A stretch of 64,000 nucleotides of DNA from Balneola sp. (lineage in GTDB: Bacteria; Bacteroidota; Rhodothermia; Balneolales; Balneolaceae): positions 62,001 to 126,000 of the forward strand of contig RHLJ01000005.1 in assembly GCA_003712055.1 (NCBI GenBank), read 5' to 3'. The position numbers and the translations under genes were made by a program. Each line of letters starts with the position of its first letter. The stretch's first letter is position 1. Below are positions 17,347 through 25,753 of the stretch, in pieces. The notes beneath the pieces were generated by a model, which worked only from the letters and a program-made list of their open reading frames with translations, was not told where the DNA came from and did not search any database.

Positions 17347-19074
17347 TCATATCCTAGAGAAGGTAAATGATGGATTTTTACCTTGTCGATCTCGTTCCTG
17401 ACTTATTTTTTCTTGATACAGGCGTTCCACTTCTTTAAGAGTATCTGCGTCAGAAGGGGATAGATCCCACCGTATGGCTTTGAACCGTGGGAAACGCAAT
17501 GTGTACTTAGCCTTTGTTCTTTTATTAACTTGTATATCTTCGAATTCGAGTTCTATTACTAAATGCGGTTTTAACAAAAGGGTGGGGCCAAAGCGCTCTA
17601 GAGTAATTTCTTTAATGAGGGCGTTCATCTTTTTAAGCTCTTTATCAGAGTACCCACCATAAGCTTTTCCTATGGGAATGAATTCTTCTTCGTAACGTTC
17701 ATCATCTTTTACTGAAATACCCAATGTGAAATCAGAATAGGTTCCACCTCGCTTTCCACTTCCTGCATGAGCATAAAGCATTACGGTATCCAATGAACCA
17801 CTAGGCTTCTTTACTTTTAACCAGGACTTTTTTCTTTGTCCATATTCATAAGTTGAATCTTTTCGTTTCAGCATGAGCCCTTCATTACCATGGTTCAATG
17901 CTCGTTGGAAAAGCTCTTCTACATCATCTTCATCACTTATTAGCATTTGTGAAGTGAGCGGAAGTGTATGTGTAACTGATAGATGTTCTAATTTCTTTCT
18001 TCTTTCGGATAGTGTTTCGTCAAACAAAGGTTGTCCGTCTAAAAACAGTATATCATAAGCGATGAAAAGCACTGGGTATTCCTCAAGGAGTATTGCAGAC
18101 GGTTTCTTAACTCCCATTCGTTTTTGGAGCATCTGAAAAGGCATGATGGTGTCTTCTTTGAATACACAGATTTCTCCATCCAATACTATAGGAGGTACAT
18201 TTCGTTGTTCGAAGAACTCAAGAATCTCGGGGAAGGAGCCGGTAATTTCATTCAGATCTCTGGAGAATAATTTCACTTTGCCATTGGCTATATGAGCCTG
18301 GCATCGCATACCATCAAACTTTTCTTCAGCGATATATTCGGAAAGATTCTCTACTGCTCTGCTTTCGATAGGAGAAGCGAGCATAAAGGCTATGGGACTG
18401 AACATCTCAAAAGTGGCGTCACCCAAGCGATCATTTTTTGCCATGAGTGCAGTTTCTTCAATGCTGCCGGTGATCATTCGGGCGTATCGAACTTGCTCCA
18501 GGGGTTGACTAAAGGCCTTGGAGATGGCGTTTTCTACACTCTTCGTTTCAAACCCGATGCGGAGGGAACCCTGTCCCAGTATTCGAAGGAAGTATTTGAC
18601 TTCAAGAGGTGTCAGTTTGGTCCAGGTTTCCCAAAGAATCTGATTCTTGAACTCTCTTTTAGAAGTGATATAAAGTTGCTCGAAGATGGAATCGACTTCT
18701 TGAAGGCCCAGTTCAGTATTAGACCACTTTTCTCTAGCTTCAGGAATATTTTCGAATAAACGTTGAATTGTTTCTGAAGAACTTCCGGTAGCCGTTCGAC
18801 TAGGTTTGAATACCAGTTCATAATCAATTTCACAGAACTCGGCTGCCAGAGTAGCAATAGTTCTATAGCCTACAGAAGCTCGTTTTCCAGAAACGGAAGA
18901 GAAAGCTCCTTCGCTTAGGTAGCGGACTGCAAGTCTCAAATCCTCATCAGCTTGAATAGAACGGAAGTAGTCAGCACCCAGTTTAATCTTTGCATTATTT
19001 CCCCGGGTGTTCGAAATGGTTTGGGCAATTTCAGCAAGCCTCCGGAAAGTATTAGCTTTTTGCATTACTGACAC
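17347..19074 (-). CDS. ATP-dependent DNA ligase (LigB-type, ligase-associated repair set)
   Basis: A 575-aa ATP-dependent ligase. It has an N-terminal DNA-binding domain (about 1-200), an adenylation domain with the nucleophile in EKFDGMRC (Lys252), and an OB domain ending in the motif that reads FPRFKAIRWDL. It seals nicks using ATP, in contrast to the NAD-dependent LigA at 41730. The listed start is GTG at 19074; the ATG three codons in (19065) gives 572 aa and aligns better with family N-termini. Its partner exonuclease lies upstream on the same strand, separated by 123 bp that hold an inverted repeat. The helicase and phosphoesterase that usually travel with it are at 34959-38089. Confidence 0.9.
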   Translation of the reverse strand: MSVMQKANTFRRLAEIAQTISNTRGNNAKIKLGADYFRSIQADEDLRLAVRYLSEGAFSSVSGKRASVGYRTIATLAAEFCEIDYELVFKPSRTATGSSSETIQRLFENIPEAREKWSNTELGLQEVDSIFEQLYITSKREFKNQILWETWTKLTPLEVKYFLRILGQGSLRIGFETKSVENAISKAFSQPLEQVRYARMITGSIEETALMAKNDRLGDATFEMFSPIAFMLASPIESRAVENLSEYIAEEKFDGMRCQAHIANGKVKLFSRDLNEITGSFPEILEFFEQRNVPPIVLDGEICVFKEDTIMPFQMLQKRMGVKKPSAILLEEYPVLFIAYDILFLDGQPLFDETLSERRKKLEHLSVTHTLPLTSQMLISDEDDVEELFQRALNHGNEGLMLKRKDSTYEYGQRKKSWLKVKKPSGSLDTVMLYAHAGSGKRGGTYSDFTLGISVKDDERYEEEFIPIGKAYGGYSDKELKKMNALIKEITLERFGPTLLLKPHLVIELEFEDIQVNKRTKAKYTLRFPRFKAIRWDLSPSDADTLKEVERLYQEKISQERDRQGKNPSFTFSRI

Positions 19075-19076
19075 AC

Positions 19077-19175
19077 CCCTTGTTCCCCTCTAAAGAGGGG
19101 AGACTTAATAAGTTTGTTCGATTTTAGGTCGAAGAGCGTTCCCTCCCATGGAGGGGATTGAGGGGTGGGTTTTTT
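19077..19175. repeat. C-rich inverted repeat between exonuclease and ligase genes
   Basis: ACACCCCTTGTTCCCCTC and AAGAGGGGA on the left are mirrored by TCCCTCCCATGGAGGGGA and TTGAGGGGTGGG on the right. Each arm is itself a small CCCCTC/GAGGGG hairpin. The G+C-rich repeat stands out from its surroundings and looks like a dispersed element inserted between two functionally linked genes. Confidence 0.6.
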
Positions 19176-19197
19176 AGGTTTCGAAATGGCAAATTGC

Positions 19198-20187
19198 TTA
19201 TTCATTATCCACTGCCTCCAAATCCAGAAAACCGGAGTTAATTCCCAAACCATCCAGATAATGCTGTACTACCCTGGGATTAGGAGTATGAGTGATAAGC
19301 ACTTTTTTTGGGCTTAGTTGCTTGCAAAGGGAAATCAGTTCAAAGAAGTCCAGGTGATCAGAAATGGGAATGAGTTCATCTACCGTAAGCTGTGTTTGTC
19401 GTGATTCATTGGCTGCCCATCCGGAACAGTATGCCACTTTCTTTTTCTTCACATTGCTGGCAAAGCCGGTACCAAGTGCTGAACTTGGACAAATTAGTAT
19501 CTTGCCTTCACAGCTTTCCCGGTCATAGGTTTCATAGTTTCCTAATGAGAATCCATGTTCTTCATAAACAGAACACAACTTATATCCGGCTCCATGAATT
19601 TGCATCGGATGATTTAACTCTTTCAGAATGAACATCAGTTCTTGTGCTTTCCCAAGGTTATATGCAGTAAAAATGGGAGTAATGCCTTGTTCCAGATTTT
19701 TAGAAGCGAAACTCCTGATCTGGTTTGCCAGCTCTTTCTCAGCCTTCCATTTATAAATCGGTAAGCTAAATGTGGCTTCGGTGATAAAGGTATCAATTTG
19801 AGCTTCAGGTAGTTCGAAGCCTTCGGTAGCAGGGGATGGAGGTGTTCGATAATCTCCGGTATACAGTACATTGCCATAATCACTTTCAACAAAAGTCATA
19901 GCTGAACCCAGGATATGGCCGGCTGGATAGAAAGTGATGCGCGCTGTATCTGTTTCAAGTGGCTTCCCAAAAGGAAGGGGAGTGACTGTACCTCTGAATC
20001 CTCTCAGTTTCATAAAGCTGGCAGTGGGAGGGGTAGCGTAAACGCTTAATTTTTTGTTTTGAGGAACATGATCGGCATGAGCATGGGAGATGAAGATATG
20101 CTGGGCTTTGGTTCCCGAATAGTCTAGTCCAACTCCCACTTCCGGGAGTAGTATGCCGTGATATCCTGCTTTTCTGATTTTGAGCAT
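19198..20187 (-). CDS. Ligase-associated metallo-beta-lactamase-fold DNA exonuclease
   Basis: A 329-aa protein of the MBL/beta-CASP superfamily, related to RNA/DNA-processing nucleases such as SNM1/Artemis and CPSF-73. The zinc motif is HAHADH (about 34-39). The later AGHILGSAM (about 89-97), LYTGDYRTPP and C-terminal ITHTPNPR segments supply the remaining metal ligands and the beta-CASP parts. Members next to ATP-dependent ligases are annotated as ligase-associated DNA exonucleases and are thought to trim ends before sealing. It is the upstream gene of the pair with the ligase. Confidence 0.88.
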   Translation of the reverse strand: MLKIRKAGYHGILLPEVGVGLDYSGTKAQHIFISHAHADHVPQNKKLSVYATPPTASFMKLRGFRGTVTPLPFGKPLETDTARITFYPAGHILGSAMTFVESDYGNVLYTGDYRTPPSPATEGFELPEAQIDTFITEATFSLPIYKWKAEKELANQIRSFASKNLEQGITPIFTAYNLGKAQELMFILKELNHPMQIHGAGYKLCSVYEEHGFSLGNYETYDRESCEGKILICPSSALGTGFASNVKKKKVAYCSGWAANESRQTQLTVDELIPISDHLDFFELISLCKQLSPKKVLITHTPNPRVVQHYLDGLGINSGFLDLEAVDNE

Positions 20188-20198
20188 AGTCTAGTAGT

Positions 20199-20272
20199 CA
20201 TTCTGAGCATAGCGAAGAATCAGCAATTCTAAGAAGTAAGCTGATCCTTCGGCGGTAGCCTCAGGATGACGT
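20199..20272. repeat. Palindromic intergenic repeat with GTCATTCTGAG / CTCAGGATGAC ends
   Basis: GTCATTCTGAGCATAGCGAA with GAATC is mirrored, about 21 nt later, by GATCCTTCGGCGGTAGCCTC with AGGATGAC. This is an imperfect inverted repeat with arms of about 27 nt. The related copy is at 5874-5945. It marks the left edge of the DUF5343/HEPN module. Confidence 0.7.
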
Positions 20273-20488
20273 TATAAATTGATAAACAATATCCAACAAA
20301 GAACATTCGATTTTGGAAAGAAAAGATAGAGAAGCAGACTGACAACATTATGTCATAGGGATCAAAAAAGATTTTTTATGACCATAAAGAATTAAAAATT
20401 GCTAGATATATTAAGTGTATCAATATCTATCATTTATCACACACATTAAGTATAATTATAAGAACTGTAAATATATTGGCAAAGAGAA
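20273..20488. other. A+T-rich leader of the DUF5343/HEPN module
   Basis: About 215 bp with no reading frame I would defend. It is strongly A+T-rich compared with flanking genes and holds direct and inverted TATCA/TGATA-type words near 20410-20440. It probably contains the module promoter, but no confident -33/-7 pair could be assigned. Confidence 0.4.
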
Positions 20489-21120
20489 ATGAGCATCAAC
20501 TTACCTTATCTACCAACTCCAGGATCACTACCAAAAATTTTAGAAAAAATTGTTTCTGCTACTGTACCGGTATCATTTAATAGTGATTTCTTGGGCACTA
20601 AGCTCGGATTCCCTGGAGGAAATCAGAGGAGATTTATTTCTTGGGCAAAAAAATGTGGGATGTTAAATGATGATGGTACTCCAACACAAATATATAAGAA
20701 CTTTAGGAATCCAGATTACCGGGGTTCTGCAATGGCAAGAGCACTCAGAATTGGTTATTCCGAATTGTATACAAGGAACGAGTATGCCCACGATTTAGAT
20801 GATAAGGAATTAACCAAATTAATTGGTGAGATTACAAGTAAGGCCCACGATGACGCTGTGCTTAAGTATATCGTTAGGACATATAAGTATGCAAAAGATT
20901 TTGCCAATTTTGAAAGCAGTGTTTCTGGTCTTCCTGATGAAGAAGAAAATGATTCTGAAAGCCCACCTCCTACAGGATCAACACAAAAAAAAGCACCAAT
21001 TCAAATAATTTAAATCTAGGATTAAACTATACAATTAATCTTGTACTCCCCAAAACAGATGATCCGGCAATCTATAATGCAATATTTAAATCATTGAAGG
21101 AAAACTTGTTAGATGAGTAA
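20489..21120 (+). CDS. DUF5343 protein, reading frame completed only by a -1 shift at an A8 tract
   Basis: Without a shift the frame gives 174 aa, ending at 21013. Residues 1-150 carry the DUF5343 pattern: PYLPTPGSLPKILEKI, then FLGTKLGF, NDDGTPTQIYKNFRNP and ARALRIGYSELY. After A8 (20985-20992), slipping back one base lets translation run on to a TAA at 21118-21120. This adds 42 residues that include INLVLPKTDDPAIYNAIF and SLKENLL, a tail typical of these proteins. The full product would be about 210 aa. An A AAA AAA heptamer (20986-20992) with an AGGA word 8 nt upstream resembles known -1 slippage sites. The shifted stop overlaps the start of the HEPN gene. A sequencing error, phase variation or programmed slippage would all look like this. 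Confidence 0.7.
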
Positions 21121-21694
21121 TATCGATAAGATAAAATTATTTACTGTTGCAAATTCTTTAACCGAACATCACCTGGATAAGGTTGAACAAGAGTTTGACT
21201 TAGATCTTCAAAGAGAAAAAAAAGCTGAAGTTCAAAGAAAAGATTATTATCTGCAATTTGGCTCAGACCTAAGAATAGAAGCTAAATTAATGGCTGAGCA
21301 TTACGAGGTTTTTTATTGTCTTGAGAAATCTATAAGGACTTTAATCTCAGAATTGATGTATGAAAAATACGGAGAGGACTGGTGGGAAAATCAAGTTGAC
21401 GAGACTATAAAAACCAACGTAACTACTAATATAAAAAGAGATGAAGATTCAGGTTTTACTATTAGGTCAGATGAAAAAATTGATTACACTACTTTTGGGG
21501 AATTAAGTCAAATAGTTATTGGTAATTGGGAAGCATTCGATGAATTATTCCAACGTGGAAAAAGATCTTTTCAACGAATTATGACAAATCTAAATCAACT
21601 TCGCGGACCAATTGCACATTGCAGTCCATTAGCAGATGATGAAGTCGTGAGATTGGAGCTTACAGTAAAAGATTGGTTTAGGCTAATGGATTAG
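21113..21694 (+). CDS. Swt1-type HEPN protein, putative RNase partner
   Basis: A 193-aa, highly charged soluble protein. The C-terminal half is a HEPN helical bundle with an R-x4-H active-site motif: RGPIAH, Arg164 to His169. The N-terminal half is predicted helical, with a central AEHYEVFYCLEKSIRTLI segment (about residues 60-80) typical of Swt1-family HEPN domains. HEPN domains with intact RxxxxH are usually metal-independent ribonucleases in toxin-antitoxin or phage-defence systems. Its start overlaps the frameshifted end of the DUF5343 gene by 8 nt, so the two are probably translated together. The module is A+T-rich and bounded by intergenic repeats, which suggests acquired accessory DNA. 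The role in defence is inferred. Confidence 0.7.
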   Translation: MSNIDKIKLFTVANSLTEHHLDKVEQEFDLDLQREKKAEVQRKDYYLQFGSDLRIEAKLMAEHYEVFYCLEKSIRTLISELMYEKYGEDWWENQVDETIKTNVTTNIKRDEDSGFTIRSDEKIDYTTFGELSQIVIGNWEAFDELFQRGKRSFQRIMTNLNQLRGPIAHCSPLADDEVVRLELTVKDWFRLMD

Positions 21695-21738
21695 AATTCC
21701 TAAGCTGGCGTAAGCGTCCTAGTATGCTTGCCTCTAAA

Positions 21739-21877
21739 GTCATCCCGAATTTATTTCGGGATCTTTGTGGAGTTTAAAAGCTGTTTATCACTTATGTCTT
21801 GACCACAGCCGTTTCTTAAGATGCTGAAACAAGCCAGCCTCCCGAAGAATATATTCGGAGGGCAGGTTCAGCATGGC
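21739..21877. repeat. Palindromic repeat element, copy right of the HEPN gene
   Basis: It begins with the self-complementary GTCATCCCGAA...TTCGGGATC (21739-21763) and continues through a 45-nt spacer to GTTTCTTAAGATGCTGAAAC (21811-21830). Then comes a CCTCCCGAA/TTCGGAGGG hairpin, and it ends TTCAGCATGGC. The parts match 1235-1345 and 22680-22785. The copy right after the SGNH gene is in the same orientation, so that gene is bracketed by direct copies. Confidence 0.7.
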
Positions 21878-21945
21878 ATTTAAAGTAGCGTAACTCTTTA
21901 TTCCGTTGTTTCAGAGATGTAACTTCTACCAATAAAACTATTTTC

Positions 21946-22674
21946 ATGAAAAAACTAGCTCTCTTTTTAGTACTTCTTTTTACTGTGTATTCTTGCGATA
22001 ACGAAGATCCCGTCGCACCCGATACCTCTTTAAATCAGATTCTTCCTATTGGAGATTCAAGAGTAGATGGTGCACGTCCAGCTTTTGAGAGCTATCGCTA
22101 TGAACTTTGGAAATTATTGGTTGATTCTGAACTAGAGTTCGACATGGTTGGGCCGTACACAGATGCAGATCATGTAGGTGGTTATGCAGATTACCAGGGA
22201 AGGTCATTTGATGATGATCATGCTGGAGTTGTTGGGTTTGAGACAGAGGATGTTCTTAGAACAATGAACTTCATCTTACTTTCTGTTCCTCAACCGGATA
22301 TTGTTTTATTGGGTATAGGAGGTAATGACTTATTGGCTGAAGACCCTATTTCTGAAGTAATAGAAAATATTAATGAGATTATTGACCAATTACAGGCTAC
22401 AAATGAAAATCTGGTAATTGTACTTGAACAAATTGCTCCAGCTCGTTCTGATGCTATAACTCCAGAACAAGAGCAACTCCTCAATGAATTTAATGCTACT
22501 ATTACTACTGTAGCAGAACAACAGAGCACAAACTCATCTCCTGTGATAGTAGTAGATATGTCTGCTAACTGGAGCGATGAATATATGGCTGATGCATTAC
22601 ACTATAATGAAGAAGGAGCCCGAGTAGTGGCGCAACGCTATTTTGATGCTTTTGTCCAATATTTAGATGAGTAG
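21946..22674 (+). CDS. SGNH/GDSL-type hydrolase lipoprotein
   Basis: A 242-aa exported esterase-like lipoprotein with lipobox Cys17 (VYSC). Block I reads IGDSR, with nucleophile Ser38. Block III reads GIGGNDLL, with the oxyanion Asn. Block V is DALHYNEEG, with Asp216 and His219. All SGNH catalytic parts are therefore present. Substrate is unknown; family members remove acetyl groups from polysaccharides or act as lysophospholipases. It is monocistronic and lies between two direct copies of a palindromic repeat. Confidence 0.85.
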   Translation: MKKLALFLVLLFTVYSCDNEDPVAPDTSLNQILPIGDSRVDGARPAFESYRYELWKLLVDSELEFDMVGPYTDADHVGGYADYQGRSFDDDHAGVVGFETEDVLRTMNFILLSVPQPDIVLLGIGGNDLLAEDPISEVIENINEIIDQLQATNENLVIVLEQIAPARSDAITPEQEQLLNEFNATITTVAEQQSTNSSPVIVVDMSANWSDEYMADALHYNEEGARVVAQRYFDAFVQYLDE

Positions 22675-22679
22675 CCCAA

Positions 22680-22785
22680 GTCATCCAGAATTTATTCCGG
22701 GATCTTTGTAGGGCTTATAAATTATTCATAACTAGGCTCTTAATCAGAGCCGTTTCTTAAGATGCTGAAACAAGTTCAGCATGAC
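22680..22785. repeat. Palindromic repeat element, copy between SGNH and MerR genes
   Basis: GTCATCCAGAATTTATTCCG with GGATC at 22680-22704, and TTTCTTAAGATGCTGAAACA with AGTTCAGCATGAC ending at 22785. It is the simplest copy: the inner hairpin found in the other two copies is missing. Confidence 0.7.
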
Positions 22786-22811
22786 TTATTTGTTGAATAT
22801 TCATTATCTCC

Positions 22812-22842
22812 TTGACTCTAACCTTACGTCAGTTCCTATCTT
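22812..22842 (+). promoter_or_regulatory. MerR-type promoter/operator of the TipA-like regulator
   Basis: TTGACT (22812-22817) and TATCTT (22837-22842) are separated by 19 bp, the over-long spacing typical of MerR-family promoters. The spacer holds an imperfect dyad around CTAACCTTACGTCAG. It lies about 25 bp before the start codon, so autoregulation is likely. Confidence 0.65.
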
Positions 22843-22865
22843 GGTGATGAACAAACAACATTGTC

Positions 22866-23624
22866 ATGGAAAAGTATTCAGTAAGTCGACTGGCTAGTCT
22901 GGCTGGAATTACCATTCGAACCCTGCATCATTACGATAAAATCGGGTTGTTAAAACCAGCTAATCGTAGTGCCTATTCAAACTATAGGTACTATGGAGAA
23001 AAAGAGCTCCATAGGCTTCAACAGATATTGTTTTTCAAGGAACTTGGATTTCCATTAAAGGAAATCAAACCAGTGCTTGACGATCCAAATTTTGATCAAC
23101 TAAGAGCGCTCAAATTCCAACGAATTCAATTATTGAAGCAAACTGATCGACTTCAAACCTTAATTCAAACCATCGACAAAACCATAAATAACCTGGAAGA
23201 GGACATAACAATGAACATACAAGATCTATATGATGGTTTCTCTAAAGAAGAGGTAGTAGCCATGTATAAAGAAGTAGAAGAGAGTTATGACAAAGAGGTC
23301 GTGACTGAATCGTGGAATAACATAAAAGCGATGGGAGTGGAAGGCACCAGAGCGGTTTCTCAGGAGATGGAGACTATCGCCAAAGAAATGTCGACGTTAA
23401 TCGGTAGTCCTTTAGACTCTGAGGGTGTCATTGCTCTCATGAAGAGACAGCACCGGGCTAATGAGATGTTTTATAAAACTTCCGCTGAGATATTTAAAGG
23501 ACTGGGAGATATGTATGTCTCTGATCCTAAATTCAGTGAATTTTATGACAAACATGCGAAAGGAACGGCTCAATTCATGCGGGATGCAATGTATCATTAT
23601 GCAGAGCATAGATTGAATGGGTAA
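22866..23624 (+). CDS. MerR-family regulator with TipAS-like ligand domain
   Basis: A 252-aa protein. The N-terminal MerR winged helix (about 1-72) contains YSVSRLASLAGITIRTLHHY. A dimerising coiled helix (about 75-118) follows, then a TipAS-like antibiotic-sensing domain (about 120-250) with DGFSKEEV and the closing GTAQFMRDAMYHYA. In TipA proteins this domain traps thiopeptide-like compounds and the regulator activates multidrug export. No efflux gene is adjacent here, so targets lie elsewhere or it acts mainly on itself. Confidence 0.88.
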   Translation: MEKYSVSRLASLAGITIRTLHHYDKIGLLKPANRSAYSNYRYYGEKELHRLQQILFFKELGFPLKEIKPVLDDPNFDQLRALKFQRIQLLKQTDRLQTLIQTIDKTINNLEEDITMNIQDLYDGFSKEEVVAMYKEVEESYDKEVVTESWNNIKAMGVEGTRAVSQEMETIAKEMSTLIGSPLDSEGVIALMKRQHRANEMFYKTSAEIFKGLGDMYVSDPKFSEFYDKHAKGTAQFMRDAMYHYAEHRLNG

Positions 23625-23630
23625 GAGAAA

Positions 23631-23677
23631 GAAGAGAGGTGATGAGTGAAAGTATCTGACCTTTCACCTCTCACTTC
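23631..23677. repeat. Bulged inverted repeat between convergent merR-like and oxyR genes
   Basis: GAGAGGTGATGAGTGAAAG (23634-23652) pairs with CTTTCACCTCTC (23661-23672), except for a 7-nt insertion in the left arm. It occupies nearly the whole gap between the two stop codons and may end both transcripts. Confidence 0.6.
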
Positions 23678-23680
23678 ATA

Positions 23681-24613
23681 TTACTCCACTACCAGTTCTT
23701 CTTTCTGAACTTTCAATGATTCAGGAATGGAATTCTTTATGGAAGTACCTAAAGCATCTATCAGATTCTTCTTTAAAAACTCCCGGCTGTAAACCAGTCG
23801 AATTTTGCGGGTAGGTACTGGATCATTGAACTCTTTGATTATACCATTCGCACATCGAGTATCATGATCTTCCATAGATAGGTAAGGCATAAGCGTGATA
23901 CCGAAATCCTGTTCAACCAATCGCTTTAAGGTTTCAAGATTTCCACTTTGGAATTGGATATTGCCTTTATTCTGCTTCTCGTTATCCTTTCGGCAAATCT
24001 TAATCGCCTGATCCCGGAAGCAATGGCCTTCGTTGAGCAACCAAAGGTTTTCTTTATACAGATCTTTTAAGTCTAGTTTATCCTTGGAAGCAAATTTATG
24101 CATGTTGGAGATATAGCCAAGAAAGGGCTCAAGGAATAGTTCTTCCTCAAAAAGATGTTGATCAGTTGCAGTTGCGATAATCCCTACATCGATATGATCG
24201 TCATGTAAATTCTCCAGTAATTCAGAAGTAAGCATCTCCTGGAAAGTAAGTTCTACTTTAGGATGCTGCTCTGAGAAATTTTTTAAGAATAAAGGCACTA
24301 GGTAAGGAGCAACAGTCGGGATGATACCCACTTTGAAGGAACCTTGTAATTCGTCTCCTCGAAGTGCAGCTACATCTTCGATTTCTTTGGAATCTCGAAG
24401 TATGATTTTAGCTTTCTCAATAATCTCTTCACCAATTTGAGTAGGAATTACTGGTGTTTTAGATCGATCAAAAATCAAAACCCCTAATTCATCTTCCAGC
24501 TTCTGGATTTGCATACTAAGTGTAGGCTGAGTGATATAGATTTTTTGAGCTGCAGTTGCAAAATGCCGGTATTTATCAACTGCTACTATATATGAAAGCT
24601 GGGTAAGAGTCAT
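23681..24613 (-). CDS. oxyR: OxyR-like hydrogen-peroxide-sensing LysR regulator
   Basis: A 310-aa LysR-type activator. The winged HTH (about 1-60) includes HFATAAQKIYITQPTLSMQI, and the periplasmic-binding-protein-like sensor domain covers 90-300. Both redox cysteines are present in EGHCFRDQAIKIC: Cys198 and Cys207, nine residues apart as in E. coli Cys199/Cys208. Peroxide is therefore expected to form the activating disulfide. No catalase or peroxidase gene is adjacent. It is convergent with the MerR-like gene. Confidence 0.9.
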   Translation of the reverse strand: MTLTQLSYIVAVDKYRHFATAAQKIYITQPTLSMQIQKLEDELGVLIFDRSKTPVIPTQIGEEIIEKAKIILRDSKEIEDVAALRGDELQGSFKVGIIPTVAPYLVPLFLKNFSEQHPKVELTFQEMLTSELLENLHDDHIDVGIIATATDQHLFEEELFLEPFLGYISNMHKFASKDKLDLKDLYKENLWLLNEGHCFRDQAIKICRKDNEKQNKGNIQFQSGNLETLKRLVEQDFGITLMPYLSMEDHDTRCANGIIKEFNDPVPTRKIRLVYSREFLKKNLIDALGTSIKNSIPESLKVQKEELVVE

Positions 24614-24628
24614 GGATGGATAGTTGTG

Positions 24629-25753
24629 CTAGTTATTTTCGAATGTAGTAATAAGTTTCTCCCAAGTACAGTTTGCGATAATTTGTGCTCCTTCTTCATT
24701 TGGGTGCGAATCGCCGGGGATTTTTATTTCATCCAAACTTGAAATAATTTTGTCTTGAACACAAGCATAGTTATCAAAAAAGTTTTCCTTCTGATCAGAG
24801 GAGAGTTGATACCACTTGTAAAATTGCTGGTCATACATCGACATTTTCTTTTCCTCAAAGAAACCAGTCGTTATTACAATAAACTCACATCCATTTTGGG
24901 TACACCAGTTTTCTATTTTATCTAGAATAGCAGTGCCAAGAAGAGTGGAATAGTCTGATTCTTCAGAAAACGAATCCAAATCAGGGATTCTCACGGTACT
25001 TTTTTGAGGGTCAAAATTTTTAGTCAGATCTTTGAAATATAAGTTCCTCCAGAGGAGCTTAATTACGATGTTGCCAAGCTGAGAATTTGCCTGTATCCAA
25101 CGATACCATTTCTTATGGGCTAGATAGGGTAGTATAGCTCGAGGAGTCCAGCGCTGAGATTTTTCTAGTGAATCCGGTAATGATTCATCATATACATATA
25201 AATTTTTCGACAGAGCTCGATTTATATCATCACTATTCATGAAATAAACCAGGTAATCGATATCGAGGTCGATTCCATGAGTATCAAGCCACCCAGGCCA
25301 GTCTCCTAGGCCTGAACCACCAATGCCTCCGTTTAAAAACTGAAGAGAGTCAGGGAAGTATTCATCGGCTTTTTCCTGCAGAAGGTGGACATAGGTTTGC
25401 TCTTCGTTCAAAAGTAGCCCAAAAGTAAAGGAATCTCCTATGGTTAAAACGTTAACCTTTCCTAAATTAATTTCTTTTCCCCGGAGCCTGTGTTTATTGA
25501 ATCTGTAATCTGCTTTTCGGTCATCAAATTCTTGAAATGCTTCTCCTCCCGATTGATTCATCATGAATCCGGTTTCATGCATTTCAAGCCAGGTCACCAT
25601 TTTATTTTGGGGAATGATAATCCGAACAGCTAGTTCACAAATTAAGATTGCGAATATTGAACTAATAAGAACTAGTAATAGAGGTTTAAGAAGATTTAAG
25701 AACCTGGCCATTGATTCACTTAGTATTAGAGCCTTTAATGTAGTCCTTTCCAC
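24629..25753 (-). CDS. Membrane-anchored SGNH-hydrolase-like protein
   Basis: A 374-aa protein with an N-terminal membrane segment (about 20-42, LLLVLISSIFAILICELAV) and a periplasmic SGNH-like domain. Block I is TIGDSFTFG (about 107-115), and the C-terminal block V is GDSHPNEEGA. The middle has an NSDD segment where the usual GxND lies. Such proteins often process envelope polysaccharides or act beside alginate or O-antigen acetylation machinery, but no such genes are nearby. It is the last gene of a four-gene operon; its start overlaps the HD gene by 19 nt. Confidence 0.72.
   Translation of the reverse strand: MERTTLKALILSESMARFLNLLKPLLLVLISSIFAILICELAVRIIIPQNKMVTWLEMHETGFMMNQSGGEAFQEFDDRKADYRFNKHRLRGKEINLGKVNVLTIGDSFTFGLLLNEEQTYVHLLQEKADEYFPDSLQFLNGGIGGSGLGDWPGWLDTHGIDLDIDYLVYFMNSDDINRALSKNLYVYDESLPDSLEKSQRWTPRAILPYLAHKKWYRWIQANSQLGNIVIKLLWRNLYFKDLTKNFDPQKSTVRIPDLDSFSEESDYSTLLGTAILDKIENWCTQNGCEFIVITTGFFEEKKMSMYDQQFYKWYQLSSDQKENFFDNYACVQDKIISSLDEIKIPGDSHPNEEGAQIIANCTWEKLITTFENN

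Noticed and set aside
18292-18759. A 155-aa open frame opposite the ATP-dependent ligase
   Set aside because: It lies fully inside a well-supported ligase domain and has no recognisable domain or start region.
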